Source: Phycisphaerales bacterium (GTDB lineage Bacteria > Planctomycetota > Phycisphaerae > Phycisphaerales > UBA1924). Taken from it: DNA of 34,833 bases. Every line of letters starts with the position of its first letter. Positions within the stretch are counted from its first letter, which is position 1. Under the pieces are notes generated by a model that worked only from the letters and a program-made list of their open reading frames with translations, was not told the origin of the DNA and searched no databases. Both the position numbers and the translations under genes were made by a program. The stretch is from the NCBI GenBank assembly GCA_020849105.1, contig JADLGW010000010.1, forward strand, positions 1-34,833, written 5' to 3'. Positions 31,665-34,833 of this stretch are shown here, in pieces.

Positions 31665-32984
31665 ATGCATCGAACCCTCACAGTTCTCGGGTGGGCATCG
31701 CTGTATTCGATCCTGGTGGTCGGGCCGCTCGTCCTGATGCTCATCGGCGGCGCGCCGCGCGCACGCGGCTTCTGGATCGAGTTCTCGATGGCGCTGGGAT
31801 TCCTGGGCCTGGCGCAGTTGGTGGTCCAGTTTGTCCTGATCGCTCGCTTCAAGCGTGTCACCGCGCCCTACGGCATCGACGCGATCATGTACTACCACCG
31901 GCAGGTGGGGACACTTGCGGTCCTGGTGATTCTGGCTCACCCGGTGGTTCTCGTCATCCATGAGCCCGCGATGCTCTCCTTGCTGAACCCCGCGGGTGGT
32001 AACTGGGCCAGCCGCACCGGCGTCTGGTCGGCGATTGCACTGGTGCTCCTTGTGCTCCTGTCCAACTTCCGCCGACCGCTTCGCCTGTCATACGAGCGGT
32101 GGCGGATAGGTCATGCCGTACTGGCGATGGTCGCGGCAGGCTTGGCCGTCGCGCATGTGGCGTTGATCGGCCCGTATGTGACCGCGGGCTGGAAGTTCGC
32201 GTTCTGGACCGTTTTCGTCGCGCTCGGTATGACGGCGCTGGCCTACCCGCGGCTGATCCTGCCGCTCTGCGAAAAGCGCCGCCCCTTCCGCGTGGTCGAG
32301 GTCAGGCCCGAGGCCGAACGCGTCTGGACGCTCGTGGTCGAGCCGGTGGGGCACGAGGGGCTGCGGTTCGAGCCGGGCCAGTTCGCATGGGTGAAGATGG
32401 AAAGCCCGTTCAGCATCGATGAGCACCCGTTCTCCTTCTCCTCCAGCTCCGAGCTTACAGAACGGCTGGAGTTCGGCATCAAAGAAGTCGGCGACTTCAC
32501 CCGCACGCTCCCGGCCGTGCAGCCCGGCGCCCGGGTGTATCTCGACGGCCCGCACGGCGCGTTCTCGATCGACCGGGTGCCCTCCGCCGGCTACGTCTTC
32601 GTCGCCGGCGGCATCGGCATCGTGCCGATCCTGAGCATGCTCCGCACCATGATCGACCGCGGCGACCGCCGACCGGCGCGGCTGATCTATGCCGTAAGAT
32701 CTTTGGAAAACCTCGCCTACCGGGATGATCTCGAAGCGCTCCGCCTCCGGGCCCCGACGCAGCTCGACCTCGTGTATGTGCTCGAACAGCCGCCCGAGGG
32801 GTGGACCGGCGAAACCGGCTGGATCACGCGCGAACTTCTGGAAAAACACTGGCCACGAGAGCGGATCACCCGCGATGTGCTGATCTGCGGGCCGGACCCC
32901 ATGATCACGAGTGTGGATTCTGCGTTCAGGCACATGGGCGTTCCGGCCGCACGCCTGCACGCGGAACGGTTCGATCTGGTCTGA
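31665..32984 (+). CDS. Ferric-reductase-like flavocytochrome (FAD/NAD oxidoreductase)
   Basis: 439 residues from ATG 31665 (CAGGGGC upstream; a longer frame to 31326 is not supported). Residues 1-205 hold about six helices of the ferric reductase-like domain, with paired histidines (YYHRQVGTLAVLVILAHPVV, IGHAVLAMVAAGLAVAHVAL) able to hold two b hemes. The FAD-binding barrel follows (FEPGQFAWVKMES, DEHPFSFSSSS), then the NAD-binding lobe (GGIGIVPILSMLR, LICGPDPMITSV). It would pass electrons from NAD(P)H through FAD and heme across the inner membrane. The next gene, a cytochrome c 17 bases downstream, is the likely acceptor or donor. Confidence 0.93.
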   Translation: MHRTLTVLGWASLYSILVVGPLVLMLIGGAPRARGFWIEFSMALGFLGLAQLVVQFVLIARFKRVTAPYGIDAIMYYHRQVGTLAVLVILAHPVVLVIHEPAMLSLLNPAGGNWASRTGVWSAIALVLLVLLSNFRRPLRLSYERWRIGHAVLAMVAAGLAVAHVALIGPYVTAGWKFAFWTVFVALGMTALAYPRLILPLCEKRRPFRVVEVRPEAERVWTLVVEPVGHEGLRFEPGQFAWVKMESPFSIDEHPFSFSSSSELTERLEFGIKEVGDFTRTLPAVQPGARVYLDGPHGAFSIDRVPSAGYVFVAGGIGIVPILSMLRTMIDRGDRRPARLIYAVRSLENLAYRDDLEALRLRAPTQLDLVYVLEQPPEGWTGETGWITRELLEKHWPRERITRDVLICGPDPMITSVDSAFRHMGVPAARLHAERFDLV

Positions 32985-33001
32985 CGCCGGAGGAACACGG
33001 A

Positions 33002-33538
33002 ATGCGTCGTATCCACACAAACGAGGTCGTGCTGCTCATCGCCGGGCTCTTGCTGGCTGCGGCCGTGGTCTTTGCCTGGATCCGCAGCCGGTCAGCTCCG
33101 GTGGCACCGGGGGTTGCAGCGGCCTCCTCCGCAGCGGAATCTGTGGAAGGAGCGGGCTTCGATTGGCGTGTCATTGGGGCGCAAACGTACGAGGCACGCT
33201 GCGCCTCATGCCATGCCGAAGGTCAAGGAACACAACGTGTTCCGCCGCTGCGGGGAGATGCCGTTGAACTGTTCAAGGCCGAGGGCGGGCGGGCCTATCT
33301 GGCCGACTTCCTGCTGTACGGGCTGGAAAGGCACCCGGCTTACGAGGGCCGGCTCTCCGATGACGAGGCCGCGGCCGTGCTGAACTACATGCTCACGGCT
33401 TGGGAGAACGCCGCCCTGCTCGCCGCGGACCAGCCCCTGTACGAGCCGCGGGACTTGGTCGAGCACCGTAACCAGCCGCTCACACCCGCGCAGGTGCGGA
33501 CCCGCCGACCACCAACGCCCATCGATCCAGACAGGTGA
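33002..33538 (+). CDS. Membrane-anchored mono-heme cytochrome c
   Basis: 178 residues from ATG 33002 (GGAGGA upstream). An N-terminal anchor (EVVLLIAGLLLAAAVVFAWI, about 8-27) exposes the rest to the periplasm. The heme site is CASCH at Cys67-Cys70-His71 in IGAQTYEARCASCHAEGQGT. Where class I cytochromes normally have a Met-containing loop before 'G.LSD.E...VL.Y', this protein has GLERHPAYEGRLSDDEAAAV, so the usual Met ligand is replaced; His111 or a later Met130 could take its place. After residue 140 the tail is Pro/Arg-rich. Coupled to the reductase gene by a 17-base gap. Confidence 0.92.
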   Translation: MRRIHTNEVVLLIAGLLLAAAVVFAWIRSRSAPVAPGVAAASSAAESVEGAGFDWRVIGAQTYEARCASCHAEGQGTQRVPPLRGDAVELFKAEGGRAYLADFLLYGLERHPAYEGRLSDDEAAAVLNYMLTAWENAALLAADQPLYEPRDLVEHRNQPLTPAQVRTRRPPTPIDPDR

Positions 33539-33607
33539 CGGGGGAGACGGGGGTGATGGGGGCCGCGTTCGCCGATCCGTTCGCCACGCCGAATACCCTT
33601 CACGACG

Positions 33608-34504
33608 ATGCATCCGATCACGGCCCACCGACAGAACCAGAATGGTGCCGCCAACGCCGCGTCGGCCATCGCCGCACTTGTGGACACCCACGGTCCACGC
33701 CTGCACTCGTTGGCCTTGCGTCTGTGCCGAAACAAGGCGGACGCCGAGGACATGGTGCAGGATGTTTTTCTGCAAGCCCTCCGTAAGTGGCACACCTTCC
33801 GGGGCGAGGCCGACCCCGGGACTTGGCTCTACGCCATCGCCGCCCGTGCCTGCAAGGCGCACTCCCGCCGCAAGGGCGGCGCCGACGCTCGTCAGATCCC
33901 CGTGTCGCAACTCATGCCGTGGAGCGAGCGGACGGTCATGGAGGTCGCGGCGGCCGTGCCCGGCGAGGAAAGCCAGAGTGAACGAGGCGAGGCGATCGCG
34001 CGTGTGCAGGCCGAGATCGCCCGCCTGCCCGAACACCTGCGCCTGACCTTGGTGCTCAAGGACGTGCTCGGGCTGAGCGTCCAGGACACCGCCGTCGCGC
34101 TCGGCCTGGCCGAGAACACCGTCAAGACACGCCTCCACCGTGCGCGCCTGGCCTTGCGTAAGGCGATGATGGCCGATGCCGCGATGGTGGACGCGCCCGC
34201 CCCCATCTATGAGAAGCAGGTCTGCCTTGACCTGCTCAAAGCGAAGATGGACGCGATCGATCGCGGCGGTGTTGCGGCGGGTTTCCAGATACCGCAGGCC
34301 GACCTGTGCGCACGCTGCCGGGCGGTGTTCCGCGAGCTCGATCTCGTCCAGGACGCCTGTGCGCAGTTGGATGAAGCACAGATGCAAGAATCGCTGCGCC
34401 GGAAGATCCTGCACGCGATCCGCGAACGCGACGAGTCCGAGCGTGCAACAGCACACTGCCCCCGCCGCGGTCGGCGACCCGTCACGGGGAGACCGCGGGG
34501 CTAA
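33608..34504 (+). CDS. ECF-type RNA polymerase sigma factor with Cys-containing C-terminal extension
   Basis: 298 residues from ATG 33608; the ribosome site is weak, so the start is not certain. Sigma region 2 spans about 22-92 (ALRLCRNKADAEDMVQDVFL, FRGEADPGTWLYAIAARACK) and region 4 about 130-188 (IARLPEHLRLTLVLKDVLGL, AENTVKTRLHRARLALRK). ECF factors usually end here at about 190 residues. This one continues for 110 residues with KQVCLDLLKAKMDAIDRG, then LCARCRAVFRELDLVQDAC: Cys206, Cys234 and Cys237 form a zinc- or redox-sensitive candidate. No separate anti-sigma gene is visible, so the tail may regulate the factor itself. It follows the cytochrome c gene by 69 bases. Confidence 0.9.
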   Translation: MHPITAHRQNQNGAANAASAIAALVDTHGPRLHSLALRLCRNKADAEDMVQDVFLQALRKWHTFRGEADPGTWLYAIAARACKAHSRRKGGADARQIPVSQLMPWSERTVMEVAAAVPGEESQSERGEAIARVQAEIARLPEHLRLTLVLKDVLGLSVQDTAVALGLAENTVKTRLHRARLALRKAMMADAAMVDAPAPIYEKQVCLDLLKAKMDAIDRGGVAAGFQIPQADLCARCRAVFRELDLVQDACAQLDEAQMQESLRRKILHAIRERDESERATAHCPRRGRRPVTGRPRG

Positions 34505-34833
34505 AAGCGGTCAAGCCGGCCGCGCGGAGACCACGCCGGCACCTGCGACCTTCCCTTCCGTAGGTCAGCGCTGTCTGCACGCATCTCGCGAGCATGGTGC
34601 TTTGCATGTTCCGCTGAACTGCTGGCCCCCGATTGACAGACGTTTCCCGAGCCTGGTCTTGCGCCCGCACTGTGGCACTTGTACGCCGCTGGTGGCCCTG
34701 AAAACGCGGTTTCCGCCCGTCCCCGTTAACAACCCGTATCGATCGCACACCCATCGGGCCACCCCGAGAGTGGTCCGCCAACCCTCCGAAACGGTCTTGT
34801 ACAGGGAGTTTTCGACGCCCTCGCGGAAACGCG
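34505..34833. other. Right-edge region without a recognised gene
   Basis: I find no convincing gene in these 329 bases. The minus strand is open over much of it, but the product is Arg/Gly-rich and unlike any family I know. The last 12 bases, CGCGGAAACGCG (34822-34833), share the first nine bases of the 17-bp motif but not the TTCCCC half. A gene may continue beyond the edge. Confidence 0.3.

Noticed and set aside
34822..34833. CGCGGAAACGCG at the right edge as a fifth motif copy
   Set aside because: Only the first nine bases match; the TTCCCC half is absent.
1..34833. CRISPR arrays, tRNA or rRNA genes, insertion sequences
   Set aside because: No regularly spaced repeats, cloverleaf-like sequence, rRNA signature or transposase was recognised anywhere in the window.

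Overview
The window is high-GC DNA, coding on both strands, with short intergenic gaps and clear Shine-Dalgarno sites. The organism is most likely a planctomycete, perhaps of the Phycisphaerae type. The pointers are a lysine-rich HARE-HTH protein, a run of small orphan ORFs, DUF2934-like proteins and the mix of stress genes. This is inference: no rRNA or tRNA gene is present to anchor the taxonomy.

Layout: (1) 1-3171 is an accessory zone. It holds the tail of a CDF-like cation transporter, a probably truncated hypothetical gene, and a cassette of six small same-strand genes (1108-3129), including a HARE-HTH DNA-binding protein, with strong hairpins at 1412-1434 and 3150-3171. (2) 3225-6212 (minus) is a two-component system: a PAS-GAF histidine kinase whose PAS domain keeps the FixL heme-proximal His and distal Arg, and a NarL/FixJ-type response regulator. 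(3) 6379-20653 (plus) is a long one-strand run: two DUF2934-like proteins, an HMA-like protein, a CBS pair, two half-size YeeE/YedE sulfur permeases, a secondary alcohol dehydrogenase, a site-2 protease, a CopB-type copper ATPase, a frameshifted small gene, acetate kinase, a divergent phosphoketolase and a second P-type ATPase. (4) 20721-26633 (minus) holds a hemerythrin lipoprotein, a b-type cytochrome, an HlyD/FtsX/ABC export operon, an AhpD-like protein and a rhodanese-DUF2892 protein. (5) 26854-34504 holds a DASS transporter, a CBS-HPF ribosome-hibernation fusion, a triple-BON protein, Hsp20, a flavocytochrome reductase, a cytochrome c and an ECF sigma factor with a Cys-rich tail.

The main finding is a 17-bp near-palindrome, consensus CGCGGAAASTTCCCCTA. 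It occurs four times in gene-start regions: at 6297 between the sensor kinase and a DUF2934 gene, at 22223 upstream of the cytochrome b-hemerythrin pair, at 29616 upstream of CBS-HPF, and at 30010 upstream of BON-Hsp20. Together with the FixL-like sensor, this suggests a low-oxygen/dormancy regulon analogous in content to the mycobacterial DosR regulon. Its parts would be a heme-PAS kinase and LuxR-type regulator, ribosome hibernation (HPF), Hsp20, CBS energy sensors, phosphoketolase plus acetate kinase for ATP without respiration, alcohol dehydrogenase for redox balance, hemerythrin for O2, and ion and copper pumps. The motif and the residues are visible in the sequence; the regulatory link is inference.
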